Translations under genes and position numbers: made by a program
Notes under the pieces: model-generated
What the model saw: only the letters and a program-made list of their open reading frames with translations
What the model was told of the DNA's origin: nothing
The model's database searches: none
Shown: piece by piece, positions 43,056 through 52,205 of the stretch
Layout of the letters: every line of letters starts with the position of its first letter
Position numbering within the stretch: the first letter of the stretch is position 1
NCBI RefSeq assembly: GCF_014287675.1
Contig: NZ_JACOPQ010000003.1
Location: forward strand, 1 to 64,000
Length of the DNA: 64,000 bases
Direction of reading: 5' to 3'
Source of the DNA: Lawsonibacter faecis
Lineage (GTDB): Bacteria > Bacillota > Clostridia > Oscillospirales > Oscillospiraceae

Positions 43056-43129
43056 AGCGGGATTGTGTAAGGGTAGCACGACAGACTCTGACTCTGTTTG
43101 TGAGGGTTCGAATCCTTCTCCCGCTGCCA
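43056..43129 (+). tRNA. tRNA-Gln (anticodon CTG)
   Basis: The seven-base acceptor arms AGCGGGA (43056-43062) and TCCCGCT (43119-43125) pair perfectly and CCA is encoded (43127-43129). The anticodon arm is CAGAC-TCTGACT-CTG with CTG as anticodon. The T arm is GAGGG-TTCGAAT-CCTTC with one G-T pair. The D-arm (TTGTGTAAGGGTAGCACGAC) is of the glutamine type. Confidence 0.93.
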
Positions 43130-43133
43130 GATG

Positions 43134-43168
43134 AAACCTTGGAATCTCAATGGTTCCAAGGTTTTTTC
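43134..43168 (+). terminator. Terminator behind tRNA-Gln
   Basis: AAACCTTGGAA pairs with TTCCAAGGTTT, followed by TTT, 5 bases after the tRNA. Confidence 0.85.
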
Positions 43169-43205
43169 ATGCCCATTTGGGGAGAAATACCCTTTGCCAT
43201 ACCCT

Positions 43206-43397
43206 TTAGCGGCTGATTGCCCCTTTTAAGTACCGTTCCATCCTGTCCGCGCTGTCTCTCTTCATCTTCTCCGATACATGACCGTATACGTCCAGGGGAA
43301 GGGCCGCCGTTGCGTGGCCCAGGTTGCCCTGGACGGTTTTTGCATCGTCCCTGTTTTGGAGCGACAGCACCGCGTAGGTGTGGCGGGGGTCATGCAC
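43206..43397 (-). pseudogene. Remnant of a tyrosine integrase (C-terminal end)
   Basis: On the reverse strand, VHDPRHTYAVLSLQNRDDAK and then TVQGNLGHATAALPLDVYGHV are the last third of an integrase: His-x-x-Arg-His, the second His in LGH and Tyr in VYGHV. The start of the gene is missing and a TGA stands in frame directly before. It lies 77 bases from the 3' end of tRNA-Gln, where an element probably once integrated. Confidence 0.8.
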
Positions 43398-43439
43398 TCA
43401 GGTGTCTGGTGCGTCATTGCGCACAGCCAGCCTTTCGTT

Positions 43440-43764
43440 GTACTCATTACTAGTACCCTCTCGCTCTGATAGCGCAGGACCTCTCCGCCGGCGGTCTTGG
43501 CGTAAGACCCGCCGGCTCCGGAATAGACGGAGTCTGAGCCCTGGGCGAATCCGGCGCTCTCCAGGGCGTCCAGGGAGCGCAGGCCCCCTCCTCCGTATCG
43601 CTGTAGACGGAGAAGCTGTAATAGTTCCCCCTGTCTTCGTACTCGCCGCCGCCCACCATCAGGGCCGCTCCGTCGCCGCTGCTGGCGGGGAAGAGGTTCT
43701 TGATCTCTCCTAATATCCTGCGCTCTTTCTCTGTATAACTATCCTTTGGCGCCTTAAAATTCAT
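43440..43764 (-). pseudogene. Frameshifted hypothetical gene
   Basis: The frame starts at 43764 (MNFKAPKDSYTEKERRILGE) and reads well to VYSDTEEG. Then at the C-run 43584-43588 it leaves the good frame; one more base would continue with GLRSLDALESAGFAQGSDSV and on to VLRYQSERVLV. After that it runs into the integrase remnant. No family recognised. Either a true frameshift or a sequencing error in the homopolymer. Confidence 0.55.
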
Positions 43765-43771
43765 TCTTGAA

Positions 43772-43826
43772 AGCCTGTCGAAAAAGCCGGATTCTCACAA
43801 AGAGAATCCGGCTTTTTCGACAGGCT
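43772..43826. repeat. 25-bp perfect inverted repeat
   Basis: Arms 43772-43796 and 43802-43826 are exact complements, starting AGCCTGTCGAAAAAGCCGG, with a five-base loop. No T run follows directly, but TTTTTC lies in the arm. It stands just upstream of the start of the frameshifted gene. The stretch 43827-44027 holds no gene. Confidence 0.7.
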
Positions 43827-44027
43827 GAGCGGCACCGGTTCGCAGCGACGGGGAGGAAAGGGCGAACTGAAACAGCACCAGACGCTGCCGCTGCGAGTCA
43901 GTTCTCAAACGGACGTGGCAAACCATCCTTTTTCAAAGAAGCCTGCTTTGTCGGACTGCAGGGGTTCGGCTTCATCGCCAGCTATCGGTATGGCAAGGAT
44001 ATGTCCCCCTCAGGCGGTACAATCCGA

Positions 44028-44780
44028 TTACAGCAGCTGTACGCCGCTTGTCTCGCAGGCCTCCGCAAACAACCGGTCCACTCCCCCGTCTGAGATGACG
44101 GTGTCCACCTCGTCCAGCCCGCATACCGTGTAAGTGCTGGACAGGCCGATTTTAGCAGAGTCCATCAGCATCACAGTCCGCGCCGATCGGCGGATGGCGA
44201 CCCTTTTCAACTCACAGTCCTCTTCAGAGCCGCAGCCAAAGCCCGCCTCCTGGCTATAACAGCTGATGCCGAGGAAGGCCACGTCAAAGTGCAGGCGCTC
44301 CAGCTCCGTCAGCGGCGTGACCCCTGTCACGCACATGCTGGTACGGTTGAGCCGCCCCCCCAGCAGGTGCACGATGGGCTGTTTTCGCTTGGCCAATTCA
44401 CAGGCGCAGTCGATCCCCGTGGTAAACACAAGGCAGTCCTGATCCGGGATGCGTCTGGCCAGCTCCGTCACCGTAGAGCCGGAATCGAGAAAAATCGTGG
44501 TATTGGCTTGAAAAACGGCGGCGGCTTTCTCGGCAATTTGGACCTTTTTATCCTTATTGCGTTCACTCCGCCTGCTGAGCAGATCGTCAGTCCCCACCAC
44601 ATAGTTCACCGATTTGGCACCGCCGTAGACCCGAATAATCTGATTGACCTGATCCAAAAACTTCAAATCTGTGCGCAGCGTCATTTCCGACACATTGGGA
44701 AAGGCGGCCTTCAGGCTGGCGAAGCTGACGGCGCCCTCCCGGTTGACGAATTCCACAATACTCTTTCGGCGCTGTTCCAT
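44028..44780 (-). CDS. DeoR-family regulator
   Basis: 250 aa. N-terminal DeoR helix-turn-helix (RRKSIVEFVNREGAVSFASLKAAF..SEMTLRTDLKFLDQ) and C-terminal sugar-phosphate sensor domain with the usual pieces IFLDSGSTV, LVFTTGID and VHLLGGRLN. Such proteins control sugar and sugar-phosphate genes and release DNA when the phosphate binds. It is divergent from the kinase/dehydrogenase pair and very likely acts on the repeats in between. Confidence 0.92.
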   Translation of the reverse strand: MEQRRKSIVEFVNREGAVSFASLKAAFPNVSEMTLRTDLKFLDQVNQIIRVYGGAKSVNYVVGTDDLLSRRSERNKDKKVQIAEKAAAVFQANTTIFLDSGSTVTELARRIPDQDCLVFTTGIDCACELAKRKQPIVHLLGGRLNRTSMCVTGVTPLTELERLHFDVAFLGISCYSQEAGFGCGSEEDCELKRVAIRRSARTVMLMDSAKIGLSSTYTVCGLDEVDTVISDGGVDRLFAEACETSGVQLL

Positions 44781-44875
44781 GACGGACCTCCTGCTTTTTT
44801 ATAAACATTATACCAGAATGGGGCAGAAAATCAACCGGCAGAATTTTTGATTTAAAAAACCGTCCTTATTTTTCT

Positions 44876-44958
44876 GTTGAAATAAAAGTAATTGTTGACA
44901 GTTTACTTTTATTGTGTTACAGTTTCGTTGAAATAACAACTTAAAACTTTTGAAACAA
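44876..44958. promoter_or_regulatory. Candidate DeoR operator region and promoter of the kinase operon
   Basis: Three direct repeats: GTTGAAATAA at 44876-44885 and 44927-44936, and TTTGAAACAA at 44949-44958. In addition AATAAAAGTAA (44881-44891) and its complement TTACTTTTATT (44903-44913) enclose a TTGACA (44895-44900), which has TACAGT 17 bases further on. This fits a repressed promoter for the genes from 44969. Confidence 0.65.
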
Positions 44959-44968
44959 AGGTGTTCCT

Positions 44969-45904
44969 ATGATTTATACAATCACGCTCAACCCTGCCTT
45001 GGATAAAACAGCTCTGGTCCCCAATATGGCGCTGGACGGGGTCAACCGGATGTCCTCCCTGCGCCTGGATCCCGGCGGTAAGGGCATAAACGTTTCCAAG
45101 GTCATCCACGCCCTGGGTGGACAGAGCGTGGCTGTGGGCCTGCTGGCAGGCCGGTGCGGGCGCCAGATCGCAGACGCCTGCACGGCCCTGGGACTGACCT
45201 GCGATTTCACCTTTACGGAGGGTGAGACCCGGACCAATCTGAAGATCGTGGACCCCGCCTCCCATACCAACACCGACATCAACGAGCCCGGTATCCAGGC
45301 GGACGAAGCGGTCCTTTCCGGGATGCTGACCAGGCTCCTGCGCCGGCTGACCCCAAGGGACATTGTGGTCCTGTCGGGCAGCCTTCCCCAGGGGGCGGCC
45401 CCCACCCTTTACCGGTCCTGGACGGAGGCCTGCCGCTCTGCGGGCGTGAAGGTCTTTCTCGACGCGGACAGAGACAGCCTGCGCAACGCGTTGGAGGCGG
45501 AGCCCGAGCTCGTCAAGCCCAACCGCCATGAGCTGGCCTGTCTTGTGGGGCATGAGCTGGGAACGCTGGAAGAGGCAGCCGCAGCGGGGCGAAGCCTGCT
45601 GAGGGGGGGCACGGAAAAGGTCGTGGTTTCCCTGGGGGCAGAGGGCGCCCTCTTCCTCACCCCGGACGCCGGTCTTTGGGCCCACGGCCTCCGGGTGGAG
45701 GTGGGCAGCACGGTGGGAGCGGGAGACGCCATGGTGGCGGCCCTGGCTCTCTGCGAGGAGCGGGGGATGGACCTGGAACAGACGGTGCGCCTGGCGGTGG
45801 CGGCCTCCGCCGCCAATGTCATGTGCAGCGGCACACAGGCCGCGGAGCGGGAGAGCGTCCTTGCGCTGATACCCCAGGTGCGCTTTGAACGGCTTTTTGT
45901 ATGA
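44969..45904 (+). CDS. PfkB-family sugar-phosphate kinase (1-phosphofructokinase/tagatose-6-phosphate kinase type)
   Basis: 311 aa with the FruK/LacC start MIYTITLNPALD, the N-terminal signature GGKGINVSKVI and the second signature VGSTVGAGDAMVAALALC with the catalytic Asp. The family phosphorylates fructose 1-phosphate, tagatose 6-phosphate and the like. Together with the following SorE-like dehydrogenase, use of a ketose or sugar-alcohol phosphate is likely. First gene of an operon, about 25 bases ahead of the next start. Confidence 0.9.
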   Translation: MIYTITLNPALDKTALVPNMALDGVNRMSSLRLDPGGKGINVSKVIHALGGQSVAVGLLAGRCGRQIADACTALGLTCDFTFTEGETRTNLKIVDPASHTNTDINEPGIQADEAVLSGMLTRLLRRLTPRDIVVLSGSLPQGAAPTLYRSWTEACRSAGVKVFLDADRDSLRNALEAEPELVKPNRHELACLVGHELGTLEEAAAAGRSLLRGGTEKVVVSLGAEGALFLTPDAGLWAHGLRVEVGSTVGAGDAMVAALALCEERGMDLEQTVRLAVAASAANVMCSGTQAAERESVLALIPQVRFERLFV

Positions 45905-45929
45905 CCGCCGACCGGAGAGGAGAGAGGAT

Positions 45930-47186
45930 ATGAAAGCAAGAGCGGTACGCCTGCACGGTGCCAACGACCTGCGGCTGGACGAGTTCGAGCTGCCCGCCAT
46001 CAAAGAGGACGAGATCCTGGTCAAGGTGATCTCCGACTCAATTTGTATGTCGACCTACAAATGCGCCGTCCTGGGCACAGCGCACAAGCGGGTCCATCCC
46101 GACGTGGCGGAGCATCCGGCCATCATGGGCCACGAGTTCGCCGGCGAGATCGTCCAGGTTGGGGAAAAGCACAGGGACAGATTCCGGCCCGGTATGAAAT
46201 TTGCCCAGCAGCCCGCCCTGAACTACAAGGGTACCATGTGGAGCCCCGGTTACTCCTATGAGTTCTTCGGCGGGGACGCCACCTACTGTATCATCCCGGC
46301 CGAGGTGATGGAGCTGGGCTGCCTGATGGAGTACAGAGGCCGGGCCTTCTATGAGGCCTCCCTGGCAGAGCCCATGTCCTGCTGTATCGGGGCCTTCCAT
46401 GCCTGTTACCACACACGGATGGGCTGTTATGAGCACGAGATGGGCATCATGGAGGGCGGACGGACCGCCATCCTGGCCGGGGCCGGACCCATGGGCCTGG
46501 GGGCCGTGGCTTACGCCCTGTGCTGCGACCGCCGACCCGGTATGCTTGTGGTGGCCGACCAGGACCAGGCCCGGCTGGATCGGGCTCGGAGCCTGTTCTC
46601 CGACCAGGCCCGAATGGCCGGTATCGACCTGCGCCTGGTCAACACCGCACAGAGCGCCGATCCGGCGGGAGCCCTCCGGGCCCTCACCGGCGGCGCTGGC
46701 TTCGACGACGTGTTCGCCTTCGCGCCCGTGTCAGCCGTGGTGGAGCTCTCCAGCGCCGTTTTGGGCCGGGACGGGTGTCTGAACTTTTTTGCCGGGCCAA
46801 TGGACCCCGCCTTCAGCGCCCGGATGAACTTCTACGATGTCCACTATAATGCCACCCACATCATGGGCACCACCGGCGGCAACACCGACGACCTGATGGA
46901 GTCCCTGGACCTGAGCGCCAGGGGACTTCTGGACCCGGCGGTGATGGTCACCCATATCGGCGGTCTGGACGCGGCGGCGGAGGCAACACTGCGCCTGCCG
47001 GAGCTGCCGGGCGGAAAAAAGCTGATTTATACGCAGATCGACATGCCTCTCACCGCCATTGAAGACTTCCCCGCCAAGGCTGCGGAGGACCCCCGGTTCG
47101 GATACCTGGCCGACCTTTGCCTGGCCAGGCGTGGCCTGTGGTGTCCGGAGGCTGAGGCCTATCTCCTGGAGCACTGGACCCGGTAG
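45930..47186 (+). CDS. Zinc-dependent dehydrogenase, L-sorbose-1-phosphate-reductase-like
   Basis: Start at 45930 (MKARAVRLHGANDLRL) with AGGAGAGAGG upstream. 418 aa. Medium-chain dehydrogenase with GroES-like part (ICMSTYKCAVLG, then AIMGHEFAGEIV, the zinc Cys-His-Glu motif) and a Rossmann part with GAGPMGLGAVAY. The structural-zinc lobe is absent. The extra length of about 70 residues compared with usual alcohol dehydrogenases, and the motif EPMSCCIGAFHACYHT, agree with SorE, which reduces L-sorbose 1-phosphate to glucitol 6-phosphate. Its last 28 bases overlap the end of the convergent AraC gene. Confidence 0.82.
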   Translation: MKARAVRLHGANDLRLDEFELPAIKEDEILVKVISDSICMSTYKCAVLGTAHKRVHPDVAEHPAIMGHEFAGEIVQVGEKHRDRFRPGMKFAQQPALNYKGTMWSPGYSYEFFGGDATYCIIPAEVMELGCLMEYRGRAFYEASLAEPMSCCIGAFHACYHTRMGCYEHEMGIMEGGRTAILAGAGPMGLGAVAYALCCDRRPGMLVVADQDQARLDRARSLFSDQARMAGIDLRLVNTAQSADPAGALRALTGGAGFDDVFAFAPVSAVVELSSAVLGRDGCLNFFAGPMDPAFSARMNFYDVHYNATHIMGTTGGNTDDLMESLDLSARGLLDPAVMVTHIGGLDAAAEATLRLPELPGGKKLIYTQIDMPLTAIEDFPAKAAEDPRFGYLADLCLARRGLWCPEAEAYLLEHWTR

Positions 47187-47953
47187 TCGGTGGGCGTCAT
47201 CCCGGTATAGGCCCGGAACTGCCGGTTGAAGGCCCGCAGAGATCCAAATCCCACCCCGTATCCGATCTGGGTCACCGTATCCCCGGTACTGGACAGCAGG
47301 TCTTTGGCCCGCTCCAGCCGGAGGGCGCAGAGGAACCGGTGGAAGCTGACGTGCAGCCGTTCCTCGCAGATGTGGCAGATGCGGTAGGGGCTGAGGCCCA
47401 GCGCCCGGGCCGCCTGTTCCAGAGTAATGGGCTGCATGTAGTTTGCGTCGCAGTAGTCCAGCAGCCGCCGGACCGTGGAGGCCCCCGTACCAACGGCGGT
47501 CATTTGGAAAAGGGGCAGGGCGGTGCTGAGCAGAGCCAGGGCATAGCCCCGCAGCCGGCCCCGGCGAAAGGGGTCCCCGTCCCCCTTCACCTCCTGGGCC
47601 AGTTCCAGCAGCCGCCGGAAGAGGGCGGGCAGCTCCGCCCCTGCGCAGTCTGCCACCGGCACCTCGGGCATTTGATTCTGGAATACACCCTGATACTCGG
47701 GGAATTCGTCCGGGGAACAGACCAGGAGATAGCACTCGTTTTCCCCCTGGTCCTCGAAAAAGTGAACCTGGTTGGGGAATAACAGGGCCAGACAGCCCGC
47801 ACCCATGGGCCAGGCCCGTCCCCCCGTATGGAGCAGACACCGGCCCCGGCATACATAGACCAGTTCCAAGTCCCGGTGGAGGTTGGGGCGGCATCCGATA
47901 TTCCGGCGCTGCAGCACATGGTAACGCTGGGACAGGCGGTTTTCATAGCGCAT
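47159..47953 (-). CDS. AraC-family regulator
   Basis: Start at 47953 (MRYENRLSQRYHVLQRRN), which has GGGGAGGGAG upstream; the frame is open to 48049. 264 aa. N-terminal cupin-type ligand domain (RDLELVYVCRGRCLLHTGGRAW) and two C-terminal helix-turn-helix motifs, the second being VTQIGYGVGFGSLRAFNRQFRAYTGMTP. It is divergent from the SLH-phosphoesterase/carbohydrate locus and is probably its activator. It ends inside the last codons of the SorE-like gene. Confidence 0.92.
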   Translation of the reverse strand: MRYENRLSQRYHVLQRRNIGCRPNLHRDLELVYVCRGRCLLHTGGRAWPMGAGCLALLFPNQVHFFEDQGENECYLLVCSPDEFPEYQGVFQNQMPEVPVADCAGAELPALFRRLLELAQEVKGDGDPFRRGRLRGYALALLSTALPLFQMTAVGTGASTVRRLLDYCDANYMQPITLEQAARALGLSPYRICHICEERLHVSFHRFLCALRLERAKDLLSSTGDTVTQIGYGVGFGSLRAFNRQFRAYTGMTPTDYRVQCSRR

Positions 47954-48177
47954 GACGGACTCCCTCCCCGCAGCAGAAAGCATTGGATTGAGTATAGCAC
48001 AACGAAAAGTTTCCAACAAGTGCCGCGAACGGATGGCAATGCCATGCAATGAAGGCTTTCAAACAAGAATTCTACCCAGACTTGTCATTCAGTGCCGGTA
48101 TACGGAGGGGGGAGTGCGCGGCATTTGGACCCGAGCGGAACAACACGGAGTGCCCAGAGGCAGATAAGGAGGCTGGA

Positions 48178-51100
48178 ATGAAACGGTTTTTATCATGTGT
48201 TCTCACCCTTGCGATGATGCTGGCGATGGTCCCCGCGGCCCGGGCCGCGGGAGACGGTCTGCCGGAGCAGACCGTCTCCAAGATCTATGTGAGCAGTACC
48301 GGCGACGACGACAACTCGGGCGAAAGCGCCCAACTCCCAGTAAAGACCCTACAGGCGGCTGTGGGAAAGCTGACGGGCGGAGAGGGGACCGTGGTCCTGA
48401 TGGACCAGATCAACCTAAACTCCGACGGGGCCCATTTCATATTGGCCAGTTCCGGCGACGTCACTTTTACCGGGCAGGACGGCGAGACGAACTACCCCGA
48501 GGCCGCCCTCTATTTTAACCGGGCCGGGCATTTTCATCTTACACCCAGATCGGCCCTGGAACATTTGACGCTGAGGGTGAGCTCAAAGGGCAACGCGCGC
48601 CTCTACAGCAGCCGGGTCCTGACCATTGGCGAAGGCGTGGTCACAGACAAGGAGGATGGCTCCAAGACCATCTTCCTCTGCGGCGGCTACTCCCAGACCG
48701 ACTCGGAGGCCTCCAGCCTGACGGTCCTCAGCGGGACCTACGATCGCATTTACGCATGCAACGATTATAAGAAAATCGATACCGCCGCGCTTGTGGTGGG
48801 CGGTACTGCGGCCGGGTCCCTTATAGCGGGCGGAAACACCGCAAACGGCAGCGTCGACATCACCATACAGGGCGGATCATACGAGGGACTGACCCTCCCC
48901 GCGCTCAGCGGCGGCAGCATCGGCGGAGATATGACGGTCCGTCTGGAAGGCGGCAGCCTGGGCGGATTTGTCAAGGCCGGCACCTCCAACGGGAAGCTGA
49001 ACGTGACTGTTGACGGCGGGACGCTCCAGACGACGGGGACCGTCGACGGCTTTACCACCGCCTCCCTGACCATAAACGGACTCTCCGGCCAGCTCCCCGC
49101 CGGCCTGTTGGCGGCCTTTGACGAGAGCGTCCTGACCGGGCAGAGCCAGGCGGTCTATCCCAGCAGCGATCTGTCCACCCAGTCCGTCACCGTGACGGCC
49201 GGGAGCTCCCTCACCCTCAGCGGGTACACCAGCAAGCCGCTGGGGGTCACCTGGTCCGGCGAGGGCACGGTGACGGTGGCGGAGCCGGAATATACCGATT
49301 CCGCCCCGGTGCTCCTTTTGGACTTTGAGGACGGCGCCGCCCACGACGCCTCCGGCAGGGGGAACGACGGCACGCTCCACGGGGACCCCGCCTTCGGCCT
49401 GGGGTACGACGGCGGCAAGGCCCTCTATCTGAAAAATGAGTTCGGCGTTCCCGCCCAGCAGTACATTACCTTCTGGAACCTGAAGGGCGTGGACATCAGC
49501 CGGAACGATTTTACCCTGGTGTTCTGGTACAAGAGCGTCAACGGCGGCAACGATGAGTGGGCCCTGGCGGCGAATGCGGCCAACGCGGGCGACGGGCTGG
49601 ACTTTACCAACGCCAAGCGGGGCGGGCTGATCTTCTCCAACAAGGACCACTCCAGCCTGACCGCCTCGGGCATCGCCATGGCCAATATGGCCCAGCCGGC
49701 CTATATCGTGTCCGGCGTCACCGACATCTACGGCGGCAGGCACGAGAGGACGGGCATCTGGCAGCTCCAGGACGAGCGCTGGCACCGGGTGGCCGCCGTC
49801 TATGACCGCTCCGGGGCCTATACAATCTACGTGGACGGCGAGGAGACGGCCTCCTTCGATATCTCCGATGCGGAGGGCCAGGCGCTGGGCAGCAATTTCC
49901 TGGCCCTGGGCGCGGACCTGGCGGGAGAGTACGGCCTGGGCAACGCCTACGTGGACGACTTCACCCTCTACCCCGCCGCCCTGCCCTATCTGGACATCCA
50001 GGCCGGCTACCGGCTGGACGCCCTCAAGGCCCTGATCTGCGAGGTGGAGGAGCGGCTGAAGACCGTGGGGCCCGAGTACGACGCGGCGGACGTTCAGGCC
50101 ATGGCGGAAAAGACGGCCGGGATGAAGGCCCTGGCCGCCACCCTCACCGTGCGGGACCAGGCCCGGGCGGATGAGGCCCGGACTGAGCTGAAGGAGGCCT
50201 TCGACGCCTTTCTCCTGAGCCCCGCCGGGAAGGCCGACCAGACCATGCTGCTTCTCAGCGACATCCATATCAATACCGCCGGAGCCCGCGGGGCGGAGCT
50301 GAAGACCGTCTTCGCCGACCTGAAGAAGCTGCGGACGCAGACGGGCCTGGAGATGGACGGCGTGGTCAGCGCCGGCGATTTCGCCGACAATGCCAGCGTG
50401 GAGGCGGGCAACAAGGCCTTCGACCTGATGAACGAGGTTCTCTCCGACTACGGAAGCGACACCCAGCTCATTGCCGCCCTGGGCAACCATGAGGTAAATT
50501 ACATCAATGAGAACCAGCGCTTCACGACCGGCGCATACACCTACCGGGATCGGGTGCAGGAGCATATCTCTGACGGCGAAGACCGGGTTTACGGCGGCGG
50601 CGTGCTGGACGATAAAAAGAACTTCTGCTACGGCATGACCCTGGGGGGCTACCACTACCTGGTGCTGAACACCGACGAGCAGGAGCAGACCGGCAATGCC
50701 CAGACGGAGGTTCAAAACGGCCGCGACGGCAATGCGGTGGACCCCATCCGCCACGGCGTCATCTTCGAGTCCGACACCCTGGAGTGGATTGACGGGATGC
50801 TGGCGGGGTACAGCGAGGACGGCAAGCCGACCTTCGTCGTCTGCCACTTCCCCTTCATCGACAGCGTGCCCCTCTCCTACTACCGGGAGCAGCGCGTGGA
50901 GGACAACTCCATCGGCACCCAGGACAAAATTCTCCGGGAGATGTTTGCCAAATACGACAATCTGGTCTATTTCTGCGGCCACCTCCACAGCTCTGTGGCT
51001 CTGAGCGGCCCTGTGGCCGTAACCACCGCGGCGGGAGACTCCTTCACCGAGGTCAATTTGTCCTCCCTGAAGGGCGCGGCTCGGGGCTATACCCGCGTGC

Positions 51101-52074
51101 CCACCAGCTGGATCATGTTCGTGTACGACACGGAGATCGTCCTCCGGGCCCGGGACTTCACCACCGGCGAGTGGCTGACCGCCTACGATGCGGTCATTCC
51201 CATCGCCGCTCCGGCCGCCTACGTCCCCCCCGCCGGCTCCTCCTCCACAGTGAAGACGGAGACTACCGTCAACGGCGACGGCAGCAAGACCGTGACCAAA
51301 ACCGACCGCGCCACCGGCGCGGTGACCACGACCACCACCTACCCCGGCGGCGCGGTGGTGAAGACCGTCGTCTCCGCCGCCGGGGACTCCCGGACCGAGG
51401 TGACGGTTCCCGCGGGGAAGCGCGCCGAAGTTCTGATTCCGTCCGCGGAGCGCGGCAATACCGCCGTGGCGGTGCTGACGCTGCCCGACGGGACCGAGCA
51501 AATTCTGCCCGACTCCGTGCCCGCCGAGGGCGGCGTCCGGGCCACGGTGCCCACGAGCGGAACGGTCCGGGTCGTGACGGCAGACGGCGGCTATGCCGAC
51601 GTACCCGTCGGGAGCTGGTACGCCGAAGCGGCGGCCTTCGTGGGCGCCCGGGGTATCCTCCGGGGGACCGGAAAGGATACCTTTGCCCCCGGCGCCGAAG
51701 TAACCAGGGGCACGCTGATGACCGCCCTGGCCCGACTGGCGGGTGAGGACACCTCCGCAGGCGAGAGCTGGTGGCAGCTCGGTCTGGAATGGTCGAAAGC
51801 ACAGGGCATCAGCGACGGCACCGACCCGGACGGCCTCATCACCCGGGAGCAGCTCGCCGCCATGCTCTGGCGCTATGCGGGGTCCCCCGAGAGCGGAGAA
51901 AGCCTGGCGGACTTCGCGGACTGCGGCGCCGTCAGCCCCTGGGCGGCGGAGGCCATGGCCTGGGCGGTGGAGACCGGCATCGTAAAGGGCCGCTCCGGCC
52001 TCCTGGCCTGCGGAGGGACCGCCACCCGGGCGGAGGTCTCCGCCATGCTGATGCGCTTCCTTCTGAGCCGGTAA
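48178..52074 (+). CDS. S-layer-anchored metallophosphoesterase with LamG domain
   Basis: Start at 48178 (MKRFLSCVLTLAMMLAM) after AAGGAGG. 1298 aa, with signal peptide cut near ARAA. A beta-helix/pectin-lyase-like region (about 35-320) begins with IYVSSTGDDDNSGES. A concanavalin-like LamG_3 domain (about 375-610) has the LLDFEDG and YNDGTLHGDPAF-type strands. A short helical FIVAR-like piece follows. Then comes a calcineurin-like phosphoesterase (about 690-960) with LLSDIHI, SAGDFADN, LGNHEVN, VCHFPF and CGHLHS, all metal ligands present, and a beta region. Three SLH domains (about 1139-1298) attach it to the wall. It acts on the cell surface; the substrate is unknown. Being the first gene of a sugar-uptake locus, a role in stripping phosphate or binding glycans is possible. 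Confidence 0.9.
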   Translation: MKRFLSCVLTLAMMLAMVPAARAAGDGLPEQTVSKIYVSSTGDDDNSGESAQLPVKTLQAAVGKLTGGEGTVVLMDQINLNSDGAHFILASSGDVTFTGQDGETNYPEAALYFNRAGHFHLTPRSALEHLTLRVSSKGNARLYSSRVLTIGEGVVTDKEDGSKTIFLCGGYSQTDSEASSLTVLSGTYDRIYACNDYKKIDTAALVVGGTAAGSLIAGGNTANGSVDITIQGGSYEGLTLPALSGGSIGGDMTVRLEGGSLGGFVKAGTSNGKLNVTVDGGTLQTTGTVDGFTTASLTINGLSGQLPAGLLAAFDESVLTGQSQAVYPSSDLSTQSVTVTAGSSLTLSGYTSKPLGVTWSGEGTVTVAEPEYTDSAPVLLLDFEDGAAHDASGRGNDGTLHGDPAFGLGYDGGKALYLKNEFGVPAQQYITFWNLKGVDISRNDFTLVFWYKSVNGGNDEWALAANAANAGDGLDFTNAKRGGLIFSNKDHSSLTASGIAMANMAQPAYIVSGVTDIYGGRHERTGIWQLQDERWHRVAAVYDRSGAYTIYVDGEETASFDISDAEGQALGSNFLALGADLAGEYGLGNAYVDDFTLYPAALPYLDIQAGYRLDALKALICEVEERLKTVGPEYDAADVQAMAEKTAGMKALAATLTVRDQARADEARTELKEAFDAFLLSPAGKADQTMLLLSDIHINTAGARGAELKTVFADLKKLRTQTGLEMDGVVSAGDFADNASVEAGNKAFDLMNEVLSDYGSDTQLIAALGNHEVNYINENQRFTTGAYTYRDRVQEHISDGEDRVYGGGVLDDKKNFCYGMTLGGYHYLVLNTDEQEQTGNAQTEVQNGRDGNAVDPIRHGVIFESDTLEWIDGMLAGYSEDGKPTFVVCHFPFIDSVPLSYYREQRVEDNSIGTQDKILREMFAKYDNLVYFCGHLHSSVALSGPVAVTTAAGDSFTEVNLSSLKGAARGYTRVPTSWIMFVYDTEIVLRARDFTTGEWLTAYDAVIPIAAPAAYVPPAGSSSTVKTETTVNGDGSKTVTKTDRATGAVTTTTTYPGGAVVKTVVSAAGDSRTEVTVPAGKRAEVLIPSAERGNTAVAVLTLPDGTEQILPDSVPAEGGVRATVPTSGTVRVVTADGGYADVPVGSWYAEAAAFVGARGILRGTGKDTFAPGAEVTRGTLMTALARLAGEDTSAGESWWQLGLEWSKAQGISDGTDPDGLITREQLAAMLWRYAGSPESGESLADFADCGAVSPWAAEAMAWAVETGIVKGRSGLLACGGTATRAEVSAMLMRFLLSR

Positions 52075-52081
52075 ACGCCGC

Positions 52082-52127
52082 GGGGGCGGCGGACAGCAAT
52101 TATCGTCCGGCGGACCGCCGCCCCCCT
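52082..52127 (+). terminator. Terminator behind the SLH phosphoesterase gene
   Basis: GGGGGCGGCGG (52083-52093) pairs with CCGCCGCCCCC (52116-52126) across a 22-base loop, followed by CTTCTTGTG. It may separate this gene from the GH13 gene, although the gap is only 131 bases. Confidence 0.6.
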
Positions 52128-52205
52128 TCTTGTGTCCCCGGCGGGCACTTCCTATAATAGAGACAGAACAACGGCGATCCTGCCGGACAGACGGAGGAAA
52201 ACAGT

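Noticed and set aside
48877..51501. 874-aa reverse open frame opposite the SLH phosphoesterase gene
   Set aside because: Shadow of codon bias; the + strand gene has signal peptide, catalytic motifs and SLH domains.
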